From Achatina immaculata (taxonomy: Eukaryota > Mollusca > Gastropoda > Stylommatophora > Achatinidae), in the NCBI GenBank assembly GCA_009760885.1, contig CM019693.1, forward strand, positions 47,374,751-47,438,750: a stretch of 64,000 nucleotides of DNA, read 5' to 3'. Below are positions 1 to 10,385 of the stretch, in pieces. Each line of letters begins with the position of its first letter. Positions within the stretch are counted from its first letter, which is position 1. Below the pieces are notes generated by a model. It saw only the letters and a list, made by a program, of their open reading frames with translations. It ran no database searches and was not told the origin of the DNA. The position numbers and the translations under genes are program-made.

Positions 1-1086
1 TTTTGCAGAATAATCATCAACAGAATTGTACCAACACTTGAGGAAAAACTTCGGAAAGAGCAGGCAGGATTTAGGAAAGGAAGATCATGCATAGACCATA
101 TATTTGTACTTAGACAAATATTAGAACAGGCAAATGAGTGGCATAGCACAACATATGCATTATTCATAGATTTTGAGAAAGCCTTTGACAGTGTCAACAG
201 AGATGCACTGTGGAAAATCCTAAGATGGCATGGCCTCCCCCATAAAATAGTTAATGTAATCAAAGCCCTATACGAGGGTTTTCAGTGCAAAGTTATCTGT
301 GGAGAACATACCTCCAGCAGCTTTAGGGTACAAACAGGAGTGAAACAGGGATGTGTACTATCACCAACATTATTTATCTTGGCAGTAGACTGGTTAATGA
401 AGGAGGCAACATCAGACAAACGCAGAGGATTACAATGGACCCTTGACACAGTGCTGGAGGACCTTGACTTTGCGGACGACATTTGTCTGTTATCAAGCAG
501 TCACAAAGATATGCAAGATAAAATAAACAAGTTAACCCAGAATGCAAACAACATAGGACTAAAGATCAACGTAGGAAAGACAAAGTTAATGAAGCAAAAT
601 GTGAACAACAGAAATGTACTCAGAGTAGATAACAAGTTAGTGGAGGAGGTTAACGAATTTGTATACCTTGGCAGCAGAGTAGTAGAAAATGGAGACAGCA
701 CAGAGGACATCAACAGCAGACTTACTAGAGCAAACCAGGCTTTTGCAATGCTACAGAATATATGGAAATCAAATAAACTAAGCATAAATATGAAAATCAG
801 GATATTTAAGAGTAATGTTCTAAGTGTACTACTCTATGGAAGTGAATGCTGGAAAATCACCAAAACCATAGAAAACAAGTTGAATTCTTTCCAGACTAAA
901 TGTTTACGTAGAATTAAAAAAATATTTTGGCCAAACACCATAAGAAATAACATCTTATTGGCAGAAATGCAGATGAAACCACTGACAACAATTATTGAGG
1001 AAAGACGCTGGCGATGGTTGGGACATGTGCTCCGAATGACTGACAACTCACTACAAAAAATAGCACTAAGATGGACACCACAGGGG
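1..1086 (+). mobile_element. LINE-A reverse transcriptase, 5' part (interrupted)
   Basis: Non-LTR retrotransposon reverse transcriptase, open in one frame from the window edge to base 1086. RT motif A reads FIDFEKAFDSV (about 169-201), motif B is KQGCVLSPTLF (about 343-375) and the catalytic box is FADD at 469-480. A YLGSRV block and the conserved C-terminal block LLYGSECWKITKTIE follow. The frame breaks off at RWTPQG, where LINE-B is inserted; the missing end (GSRSKGRPKETWRR) resumes at 5946-6117. The 5' part lies left of the window. The element copies its RNA by target-primed reverse transcription and is not a host gene. Clade is not certain from the sequence alone (RTE-like by its C-terminal blocks). 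Confidence 0.92.
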
Positions 1087-1429
1087 ATTGATTGATTGAT
1101 TGATTGATTGATCTTTATTTCAAAAGGGTTAAGAATTGGGCACGCAGGCCCGTCTGACATTCTGCCCTTTATCATGCATCTTTCACTCTATTCCAGACAT
1201 TCTACAAATATGCTGTTCATATAACAAACATAACTAACATTGAAGCTGAGAGACATAAAATAAAATATAACATTTACGTTTCGCTCTTACACATTCACTC
1301 AGTACAGAAATAACTATATACATTATAAATGACTATCTACTAAACAAAATTTTCGGGACTATTCAGAAAACAATTAATTGTATTCGGTGTCTGTAAGAGC
1401 AGCTTAAGATAACTTTTAAGTTTTATAAT

Positions 1430-4253
1430 TCATGGAGGCATGTAGTCGACATCAAATAGATATTGGGAAAGCTTGTAGTTGTAGGAAGGAGTATAATTTA
1501 TATTTTTTATATAGGATGGGAGGGTATTCCAAAGATGAGCAGCAGAATAACTAAAGCTTTTCTTGTAAAGATCAAGTCTAGGTTTTGGAAGACATATGTT
1601 GTTCAAGCGTTGGCTGCACTTTGGGTTAAATTTAAACAGGTTCCATAGATAAGGCGGGGCATGCCGTGAAAGAATTTGATGTACTAACTTGGCCTTGTTG
1701 AAGAGGAACCTGTTCTTAAGAGGTAGTATTTTGATACGTTTGTGATGATTAGTTGATTGTGCTTGATCTTTGTCACTAATAAGCTTTACTGCTCGCTTTT
1801 GGAGAGAGCAAAGCCTTTTGTATTTGACACTGAGCAACCATCCCAAACTGTTGAGCAGTAGTCTAAATGTGTTTGTATATGAGCTATGTAGTATGTCTTC
1901 CTAGTGTCTTGATCTATGAAGTGCTTAATTTTAGCTAATTGGTATACTTTTTGTGCGATGAGTTTTGTTAGACATTGCACATGAGAGTTCCAGGTCAGAT
2001 GTTGGTCAATAATAAGACCTAGTGTTTTGTGCTCGCTAACGTTTTCTATCTGTGATGTTTCTGTACAGAGCCGAAGTGTTGTTTTTGTTGCGTTTTGTAG
2101 TTTCTGTCTTGTTGTTATGAGCATTGATTTTGTTTTATCGGTGTTTATAATCATGCCATTATTTTTGCTCCATCCAATTAAATTGTATAACTCGACCTGA
2201 AGAGTTGATTCTAGATTAACACAATCGTAGTCACTGGTGTAGATTGTGCAATCATCGGCAAAAAGGTCACAAGAAGAGTGTTTAAGATGAAGTGGAAGAT
2301 CATTGATATAGATAGCAAAGAGCAACGGGCCTAGAATAGAACCTTGCGGAACACCAGTGTCAACTTTAGCAGAATTTGATAGAGAATTGTTGAAGAATAC
2401 TACCTGTTGTCTGTCTGACAGAAACGATGCAATTAATTTTATTAGGTCAGGGTGCAGTCTATAATTCTTTATTTTTCTTACAAGAATATCGTGGTCAATC
2501 ATATCAAATGCCTTTTTAAAGTCGACAAAATGGCACCACATAGTCTGTCGTCATTTATGTTTACTAACCAGTTTTCTGTCATTTTGGTAAGAGCTGTGTG
2601 GCAGGAATGATTGGGTCTAAAGCCTGACTGACTGTCTATGAGTAAATTGTTCTCTTGCATGTGTCGTAGAGTTATTTTGTGTATGTGTTTTTCGAGTGGT
2701 TTTGATAATGACGATAATATGGATATTGGTCTATAGTTGGTAAGATTGTTAGATGAGCCAGATTTAAAGCGAGGATACACCTTAGCAGTTTTAAAAGCCT
2801 CAGGAAAATAACATTTTGCAATGCACTGGTTGTAAATATATGTTAGTGTATGTGAAATGACAGGTGCAGCATAACGTAAGATCTTATTACTAATATCATC
2901 AAGCCCAGTTGTATTGTTGTTTTTTAAGGTTAAGAGATAACTGTGAACTTCACTGACTGTTAAGAATGGAATGTGTAACTGTTTAAAATCAGTACATCTG
3001 CTGTCCAGGAATGTTTGTAGTTCATGTAAGTCGCATACAGCAGCTGATACTGATGATTTAAGAACGTTGATTTCTTCTCTGAAATGTGTACTGATATGTG
3101 CGCTAGTGTATGTACGATTGATGGCGTGAGAATCAAATTCTTTTCTTTTATTTGATAGGGTATTTATGGCTTTCCAAATTGATTTACTGTCTGATTTATT
3201 CTGTATTAGATTCCTGAAGTAATTTTTTTTCTCTTGTCTTATTAAGTATTGAACTTTGTTTCTGAGTGAGCGGTAGGTCATAAAGTCCTTGATTTTGTGC
3301 GCCCGATCACGTTCTCTCATGAATTGTAGTATTTCAGGTGTTATCCAAGGTGACTTCGTCTGGTGTTTTACTCTCATCTCTTTCATGGGAACATGTTTGT
3401 CTAATATATCTCTGAAGATCTTTAGCCAATATTCTATTGCCTCATCAGGGTCAGTTAGTTGGTACACGTGTGTAAGTGAAGATTCTTGCAAATCATTAAG
3501 GAATAATTCTAGGTTAAATTTTCTGAAGCTCCTAAATTTCATACTGATGTGATTGTGTTTAGGAAGTTTATACCCCTTTCTTGTCCACGTACAGCAGACT
3601 GGGTAATGATCGCTTAACGAAGTATGAGGGATGTTACATTCAATGATGTTTTCTGGTTGGGCTACATATATATGATCTAATAATGTGGATGATACTTCTG
3701 TTACTCTGGTAGGTTTGGTGACAATTTGGCAAAGATTATAGGATAATATAATATTGCTCCAAGTTAGATGTGATTGTGTTAGATCTATGTTGAAGTCTCC
3801 AAGAATGATAATATCTTTGAACCTAAAGGTTGAAACCTCATCCATCATAGTCGTGAAGTGATCGTACCACAGAGATGATGCATTTGGATTACGGTACAAA
3901 AGTCCAATAATTAATGGACTCTGGTTTGGCATTTTAACTTCCACCCAAATACACTCTACCTCTGATGATTCGAGGTCTTCTCTACGACTAAACTGGATAG
4001 CTGTGGAGACATACATTACTAGACCCGTTTCTAGTTTCCTGGTTGGGTCACGCCGGATCAGGTTAAAACCGTTAATTCTAATATCTTCATCGGTTATGTT
4101 CCTATTTAAACGGCTTTCAGAGAAGCCAAAAATGTGGAAATTTTGATGTAATATGTGTGTTACTTCAGGAATTTTACCTAATAGGTGATATACATTCAGA
4201 TGGCCTAATCGAAGTCCTTCCTTATGTAACCATTTTTCGGTAGGTGGGGTCAT
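1430..4253 (-). pseudogene. LINE-B ORF2: APE endonuclease + reverse transcriptase, frameshifted
   Basis: Starts with Met at 4253. The N-terminal AP-endonuclease domain shows SESRLN, LGDFNID and SDHYPVC (the catalytic SDH motif). RT begins with NYRPISILSSLSK and QSGFRPNHSC. The frame shifts near 2500-2540 to a second frame (1786-2541) with FVDFKKAFDMIDH, VPQGSILGPLL and LFADDCTIY. It shifts again near 1790-1845 to a third frame ending at 1430 with the C-terminal block (SLQKRAVKLIS, HLWNTLP). Together these cover the order expected of a CR1/Jockey-type ORF2. The two frameshifts make it non-functional. The inter-ORF spacer 4254-4738 holds a (CA)n run near 4498. Confidence 0.9.
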
Positions 4254-4738
4254 TTTATTTTCCTGTCTCCTGTTACTGGTTTGAAAATAATTCCTATTAT
4301 GATACTTAATACTGAGGTAAATAAACTTTTAAATACTACACAGAGACACACTCTGTATATTAAACTTTCAACTGGTACACAACTCACTAGCTGAAATAAT
4401 TAGAAGCTGAAAGAGAGACGCGTCTAACTACTGAATAATTAAATGCTGAAATATGTGAATTCACTAACAAGTTAAGTAATTAAGTATATAGTTCTCACAC
4501 ACACACACACACACAGATACAACTCACAAACTGCAACGACCTATAGAAAGTTGACAAGAATTAGAAAAATAGATACAAAAGAAGGGGCAAGAAATAAAAT
4601 GCAATAATAAAATGTAAAAATTCTAAATAAACGTAAGAATGAAAATATCAGTCACTATGTCTTGCTGAACAATTCTTTTTCGACATTGCGGGTTGAAGGT
4701 TACAGTTTGTGATGGATTACGATGATACTGCCATCAGT

Positions 4739-5945
4739 TTAAGGCATGTGGTGTCTGTAAGGTACCATGCCATGTGAATTATGCAGAGATAACATATAGG
4801 CATGACTCAATGCTGCAGGGCTGAATTGCAGCAAATACTGCAGCTCCAGATTTCTTTGAGGATGTTGCATGGAACGTGCTTGTGTGTTGAGCTCTTCCAA
4901 TGAGCTGTGCGACGGAGGAAGAATCCTGACGTTGTTGACGCTCGTATCAGCTCGTCTGACCGTCTGAGGCTGACGTGAGGGTAGGGGTGGAAACAGTGTG
5001 TCATAGTCGGTGGTTTGCTGTGGAACAGGTGGTGTAGATATGGAGGTCCCTTTGGTTTTAGTGCTCGGAGTAGAGCTGGCTTTATGGGGGTTTTTTGTTG
5101 GACGTGGGTGTTGTTTGTGGACATCCAACTGTACCACGTCTTTCTGTAGTGTACGTTCTGGAAACTTTAGATTTTTGGCAAGGATGCTGGTACCAAGTTT
5201 TGATGTATGTATGTAGTCCCTGTACATCCGTTTCTTCGGGGCACCAGAGGCTGAGATGAAGAACACAGTGTGGTCTATGAAGACAATGTTGTTAACACGA
5301 CAGTATGACTGAAGTGCCTTGTTGTTGATGTCTACCAGGCGGCGTCCAGGACCGGAGCAGGGTGGAATGATGGAAGATAGGAAGATTGCTGCAGTCGGAT
5401 ACTTTTCCTTGATGGCGGAAGTCAAAGCCTGCATGTCGGAACGCCTGATGTTCTGGCCATTCATGCTGTCATTTATGCCAACATGTACGGAGATTTTCCT
5501 CACGCCCTGGTCTGTATTAAAACTTCTCAGTGTTTGCGTTAGTTTCGCAATACCAGCTCCCGGTACTGCAACTACTGAGACAATGTCTTCGTCTGCTATG
5601 GACATCTGCTCGCTATACACGCCCTTTAGCAGAGAGTCCCCAATTATTAAATGTGTTGTGCTGTCCGTGATTTTGTGAATGGGAATTTGCTGCGTATTTC
5701 GTTCACGTTGTTTATGGTTAGATTGTGACTGGAGGTGGGATGTGTTGTTTGACTGAGATGATTGTTGCGTCCTGTCTGTCTGCTGAGTATCTGGTACAGA
5801 GCTTTGTTGTAGAGCGTCGAATCTGTTGGTGATCTTGATTTCGATGGGGTACTCGTATTTTGTGATATGCTGGTCTTGCTCACCTGGTAAAGTTTCACTG
5901 ACTTCACTCTGTTTTTGTTGGTTGTTGTTCTTGTAAAGTTTGTTT
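4739..5945 (-). pseudogene. LINE-B ORF1 with SGNH/GDSL esterase domain (5'-truncated)
   Basis: About 400 residues stay open from the element's 5' border to the stop at 4739. The middle carries the SGNH hydrolase signature: LIIGDSLLKG (block I, nucleophile Ser), VHVGINDS (Gly and Asn block) and a C-terminal DYIH matching the DxxH Asp/His block. A Ser/Thr/Pro/Gln-rich tail follows. ORF1 proteins with an esterase domain are known in CR1-clade LINEs, which supports the clade call. No initiator Met is retained, so the N-terminus is lost. The longer open frame reaching 6109 includes antisense LINE-A and should not be taken as the protein. Confidence 0.82.
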
Positions 5946-6131
5946 ACACCGGCTGGGAGCAGAAGTAAGGGTAGACCAAAAGAGACATGGAGAAGAACAA
6001 CAGAAAGGATGTTGAGCAATAGAGGGCTCACCTGGGCAAGAGCAGAAAAAAAGGCGAAAGACAGGCATTTGTGGAAAACCCTTGCGGAAGCCCCATGTGC
6101 CCTAGGCACTTAAGGTTCACAGAGAGAGAGA
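5946..6131 (+). mobile_element. LINE-A 3' end with (AG)n tail
   Basis: Continues LINE-A after the LINE-B insertion: GSRSKGRPKETWRRTTER and the terminal LAEAPCALGT-stop (about 6110). An (AG)n tail at 6118-6131 follows. The same 3' end and (AG)n tail occur on the - strand at 8545 and 10386, which defines the element's true terminus. It abuts LINE-C, so LINE-A probably jumped into LINE-C. Confidence 0.88.
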
Positions 6132-6833
6132 GATGTCCATTATTAGTTAGTAATGATCCAAGATATTCAAAACTCTCCACTTCTTCCAGTTTTTCCTCAT
6201 TAATACATATTTCAGCTGCCTTGTTTGTTGTGTCAGTTGTCATCAATTTAGTTTTCTTTGCATTAAGATAGAGGTTTTGCTCTTTGCTGTTCTTACAGAC
6301 TGACATAATTAGTTTTTCCATTCCTTTTTGTGTTGTGGACAGTAATACTGTGTCATCAGCATATCTAATCTCTGGTATTTCATAACCTCCAATTGTTATG
6401 GCATCGTAATATTCTTTGTTTACATCTTCTCTAACATTCCACATTATATTTTCAGTATACAAGTTAAATAAGTAGGGTGACAATATGCACCCCTGACAGA
6501 CCCCTTGTTTTATGTCAAACCAAGTTGTTTCACCATTTATTCTTACTGCTGTTTGTTGTTCTGGATACAGCAGTGATGTTAATTGTATCAAATGTGTTGG
6601 GAATCCCATTTTTTCCATTATTTCCCAAAGTTTCTGGTGTTGTACACAATCAAATGCCTTTGAGTAGTCTATAAAGGATAAATATAGATTCACATTAAAC
6701 TCTCTGCATTTCTCTATTATTAATCTTATACTGAATATATGATCTCTTGATCCTCTTCCTTGCCTGAAACCAGCTTGGACCATATAGACTTCTTCTTCTG
6801 TTTTCTTGTGAAGTCTAGCCATCTTATGTTGTG
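6132..6833 (-). mobile_element. LINE-C, RTE-like reverse transcriptase fragment
   Basis: Antisense RT fragment with AGFRQGRGSRDHIF, FIDYSKAFDCV (motif A), GVCQGCILSPYLFNLY (motif B), YADDTVLLS (catalytic box) and the FEYLGSLL block. It stops at the LINE-A tail, so its 3' part should lie to the left beyond the window. Its 5' truncation point falls only a few bases before the SART3 exon at 6837. Frame is open through the preserved part. Motif style resembles RTE elements. Confidence 0.87.
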
Positions 6834-6836
6834 TAG

Positions 6837-6957
6837 CATATGAACAGTGACGCAGGCTTTGTTGATACGTTACAGCTGGAAGAGTGTGAGCACATCTCTG
6901 GCTCTGGTCTGACAACAACAGCCGATGATGAACCACCAAAGAAGAGAACTAAAGAAA
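6837..6957 (+). CDS. SART3: SART3 exon A: acidic/basic linker before RRM1
   Basis: First SART3 exon visible. It encodes a linker ending GLTTTADDEPPKKRTKE, acidic then basic, in the position where other SART3 proteins have a charged, nuclear-localisation-type segment before RRM1. The donor is gtaagc at 6958. The exon ends in phase 1, which fits the two-base start of the next exon exactly (A+GT gives Ser). The start is uncertain: TAG at 6834-6836 gives phase 0, and AG at 6854-6855 is an alternative. Both acceptors have a poor pyrimidine tract because LINE-C ends immediately upstream. Upstream SART3 exons (HAT repeats) are not in the window. Confidence 0.72.
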
Positions 6958-7069
6958 GTAAGCAGTAAATTGTCTGTTCACTTGTATTCTTATGCTGATT
7001 GTTGCTCTTAGTATTATCTTTCAGCATGGTTGTTCATAGTTCTGATCAGGGTCAGGCAATACAGTCATA

Positions 7070-7478
7070 GCTAACTGACACAGATAAATCAGTCAAGGGT
7101 AACTAACTCAGGTGAATCAGTCAAGGGTAACTAACTCAGGTGAATCAATCAAGGGTAGCTAACTCGGGTGAATCAGTAAAGAGTAACTAACTCAGGTGAA
7201 TCAGTCAGGGGTAACTAACTCACTTGAATCAGTCAAGGGTAACTAACTCAGGTGAATCATCAAGGGTAGCTAACTCAGGTGAATCAGTCAAGAGTAACTA
7301 ACTCAGGTGAATCAATCAAGGGTAACTAACTCAGGTGAATCAATCAAGGGTAACTAACTCAGGTGAATCAATCAAGGGTAGCTAACTCAGGTGAATCAGT
7401 CAAGAGTAACTAACTCAGGTGAATCAGTCAGGGGTAACTAACTCAGGTGAATCAGTCATGGGTAGCTAACTCAGGTAA
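7070..7478. repeat. 28-bp minisatellite (GGGTAACTAACTCAGGTGAATCAGTCAA-type)
   Basis: About 14 head-to-tail units with a few substitutions (gtaactaac/gtagctaac, cagtcaa/caatcaa). Intron of SART3. No coding signal. Confidence 0.93.
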
Positions 7479-7795
7479 TACAACCACAGGGGACAAACTC
7501 AGATAATACAACCACATGGGACTAACTCAGATATTACAATCACAGGGGAGTAACTCAGATATTACAATCACAGGGGACTAACTCAGATATTACAATCACA
7601 GGGGACTAACTCAGATATTACAATCACAGGGGACTAACTCAGATATTACAATCACAGGGGACTAACTCAGATATTACAATCACAGGGGACTAACTCATAT
7701 ATTACAATCACAGGGGACTAACTCAGGTATTACAATCACAGGGGACTAACTCAGGTATTACAATCACAGGGGACTAACTCAGGTATTATAATCAT
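7479..7795. repeat. 28-bp minisatellite, second family joined to the first
   Basis: About 11 units of the type GGGGACTAACTCAGATATTACAATCACA. They share the CTAACTCAG core and the period with the preceding array, so the two are probably diverged branches of one array. Confidence 0.92.
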
Positions 7796-7854
7796 TGATT
7801 GTAACATTGCCCACCCTAAAATGGTCAAGAAAACCTGTGACAGTAAACAATTCT

Positions 7855-8200
7855 ATCTTTGTGACTGATACATGTCACGGGACAAGACTCTGTGACTGAT
7901 ACGTGCCATTAGACAAGACTCTGTGACTGATATGTGCCATTAGACAAGACTCTGTGACTGATACGTGCCATTAGACAAGACTCTGTGACTGATATGTGCC
8001 ACTAGACAAGACTCTGTGACTGATACGTGCCATTAGACAAGACTCTGTGACTGATACGTGCCACTAGACAAGACTCTGTGACTGATACGTGCCACTAGAC
8101 AAGACTCTGTGACTATTACGTGCCACTAGACAAGACTGTGACTGATACATGCCACTAGACAAGACTGTGTGACTGATACGTGCCACTAGACAAGATGTTG
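7855..8200. repeat. 31-bp minisatellite, left block
   Basis: About 11 units of GACTCTGTGACTGATACGTGCCACTAGACAA-type. The same family reappears at 9304-10035 beyond a LINE-A fragment. Confidence 0.93.
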
Positions 8201-8264
8201 AACAAGCATCTTTTGAGGCCTTTTTGATCATGGACCAAATGTTCACACCTACGGGTCTGATCTA

Positions 8265-8544
8265 GTGTGACAGAGCAGCTGCTGATATAACATCATCAAC
8301 ACTGAGCGGACCAGATGACACCAGCAGCTGCTGATATCATCAATGACACTGAGCTGACCAGATGACACCAGCAGCTGCTGATATAACATCATCAACACTG
8401 AGCTGACCAGATGACACCAGCAGCTGCTGATATAACATCATCAACACTGAGCTGACCAGATGACACCAGCAGCTGCTGATATCATCAATGACACTGAGCT
8501 GACCAGATGACACCAGCAGCTGCTGATATAACATCAACGATACT
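8265..8544. repeat. 46-49-bp minisatellite containing CAGCAGCTGCTG palindromes
   Basis: Five to six units with the core CTGAGCTGACCAGATGACAC then CAGCAGCTGCTG, a perfect 12-bp palindrome. The matching block at 10112-10385 is its tandem-duplicated copy. Ends in ATCAACGATACT, the target site of the LINE-A insertion. Confidence 0.92.
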
Positions 8545-9311
8545 CTCTCTCTCTCTCTCTCTGAGCCTTAAGTGCCCAGGGCACGTGGGGCTTCCGCAAG
8601 GGTTTTCCACAAATGCCTGTCCTTCGCCTTTTTTTCTGCTCTTGCCCAGGTGAGCCCTCTATTGCTCAACATCCTTTCTGTTGTTCTTCTCCATGTCTCT
8701 TTTGGTCTACCCTTACTTCTGCTCCCCTGCGGTGTCCATCTTAGTGCTATTTTTGGTAGTGAGTTGTCAGTCATTCGGAGCACTTGTCCTAACCGTCGCC
8801 AGCGTCTTTCCTCAATAATTGTTGTCATTGGTTTTATCTGCATTTCTGCTAATAAGATGTTATTTCTTATGGTGTTTGGCCAAAATATTTTTCTAATTCT
8901 TCGTAAACATTTAGTCTGGAAAGAATCCAACTTGTTTTCTATTGTTTTGGTGATTTTCCAGCATTCACTTCCATAGAGTAGTACACTTAGAACATTACTC
9001 TTAAATATCCTGATTTTCATATTTATGCTTAGTTTTTTAGATTTCCATATAGTCTGCAGCATTGCAAAAGCCTGGTTTGCTCTAGTAAGTCTGCTGTTGA
9101 TGTCCTCTGTGCTGTCTCCATTTCTACTACTCTGCTGCCAAGGTATACAAATTCGTTGACCTCCTCCACTAACTTGTTATCTACTCTGAGTACATTTCTG
9201 TTGTTCACATTTTGCTTCATTAACTTTGTCTTTCCTACGTTGATCTTTAGTCCTATGTTGTTTGCATTCTGAGTTAGCTTGTTTATTTTATCTTGCATAT
9301 CTTTGTGACTG
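8545..9311 (-). mobile_element. LINE-A copy 2 (3' part, duplicated by recombination)
   Basis: LINE-A 3' half on the - strand: (AG)n tail, terminal ALGT-stop, the SRSKGRPKETWRR block, the LLYGSECWKITKTIE block and upstream to MQDKINKLTQNANN. A one-base deletion shifts the frame near 9120 (gagatggaaac region). The right edge is not a normal 5' truncation: LINE-A sequence reads into the 31-bp minisatellite through the shared string TGTGACTG (9304-9311). It is therefore best read as part of a tandem duplication of the neighbourhood and not as an independent insertion. Confidence 0.88.
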
Positions 9312-10035
9312 ATACATGCTACTAGACAAGACTATGTGACTGATACGTGCCACTAGATAAGACTGACTGATATGTCCCACTAGACAAGACTGTGTGACTG
9401 ATACATGCCACTAGACAAGACTCTGTGTCTATTACGTGCCACTAGACAAGACTGTGTGACTGATACATGCCACTAGACAAGTCTCTGTGACTGATACACC
9501 ACTAGACAAGATTATGTGACTAATACATGCCACTAGACAAGTCTCTGTGACTGATACACCACTAGACAAGACTCTGTGACTGATACATGCCACTAGACAA
9601 GACTCTGTGACTGATACATGCCACTAGACAAGACTCTGTGACTGAATACACCACTAGACAAGACTCTGTGACTGATACATGCCACTAGACAAGATTATGT
9701 GAGTGACTAATACATGCCACTAGACAAGACTATGTGACTGATATGCCACTAGACAAGACTCTGTGACTGAATACGACACTAGACAAGACTCTGTGACTGA
9801 TACATGCCACTAGACAAGACTATGTGACTGATACATGCCACTAGACAAGACTCTGTGACTGATACATGCCACTAGACAAGACTCTGTGACTGATACATGT
9901 CATTAGACAAGAATATGTGACTGATACATGTCACTAGACAAGACTGTGACTGATACATGCTACTAGACAAGACTGTGTGACTGATACATGCCACTAGATA
10001 AGACTCTGTGATTGATACACGCCACTAGACAAGAT
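9304..10035. repeat. 31-bp minisatellite, right block
   Basis: About 23 units of the same family as 7855-8200 (TGTGACTGATACATGCCACTAGACAAGAC), with more length variants (units lacking TGC or carrying extra A). Confidence 0.93.
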
Positions 10036-10111
10036 GTTGAACAAGCATCTTTTGAGGCCTTTTTGATCATGGACCAAATGTTCACACCTACGGGTCTGAT
10101 CTAGTGTGACA

Positions 10112-10385
10112 GAGCGGCTGCTGATATAACATTATCAACACTGAGCTGACCAGGTGACACCAGCAGCTGCTGATATAACATCATCAACACTGAGCTGACC
10201 AGATGACACCAGCAGCTGCTGATATAACATCATCAACACTGAGCTGACCAGATGACACCAGCAGCTGCTGATATAACATCATCAACACTGAGCTAATCAG
10301 ATGACACCAGCAGCTGCTGATATCATCAATGACACTGAGCTGACCAGATGACACCAGCAGCTGCTGATATAACATCAACGATACT
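10112..10385. repeat. 46-49-bp palindromic minisatellite, second copy
   Basis: Same units as 8265-8544, five to six copies. The last 12 bases (10374-10385, ATCAACGATACT) are the left target-site copy for LINE-A copy 3. Confidence 0.92.

Larger units (their letters stand above)
1087..5945 (-). mobile_element. LINE-B, CR1/L2-like retrotransposon inserted in LINE-A
   Basis: A 4.86-kb non-LTR element on the - strand. It splits LINE-A: LINE-A coding sequence stops at 1086 and resumes at 5946 at the same codon region. The 3' end (left) is an AATAAAG-like signal followed by (ATCA)n at about 1087-1118. It holds an ORF1 with an SGNH-esterase-like domain and an ORF2 with endonuclease and RT. Flanks give an imperfect 12-bp target duplication (1075-1086 and 5946-5957, 8 of 12 identical). 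The 5' end is truncated inside ORF1, since no start codon precedes the preserved part. ORF2 has two frameshifts, so the copy is dead. Confidence 0.9.
8201..10385. repeat. Tandem duplication of a minisatellite/LINE-A block (offset 1841 bp)
   Basis: The unique stretch GATGTTGAACAAGCATCTTT.. at about 8190 recurs at about 10030. In both places it is followed by the same palindromic minisatellite and then the same LINE-A 3' end. The offset measured at the LINE-A border (8544 to 10385) is 1841 bases. Confidence 0.85.

Noticed and set aside
340..1095. LINE-A frame as a host gene
   Set aside because: RT motifs, multicopy nature and (AG)n-tailed relatives show it is a retrotransposon; the apparent end is the LINE-B insertion.
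8572..8976. + strand 134-codon frame (also at 10411)
   Set aside because: Reverse complement of the LINE-A C-terminal coding region.
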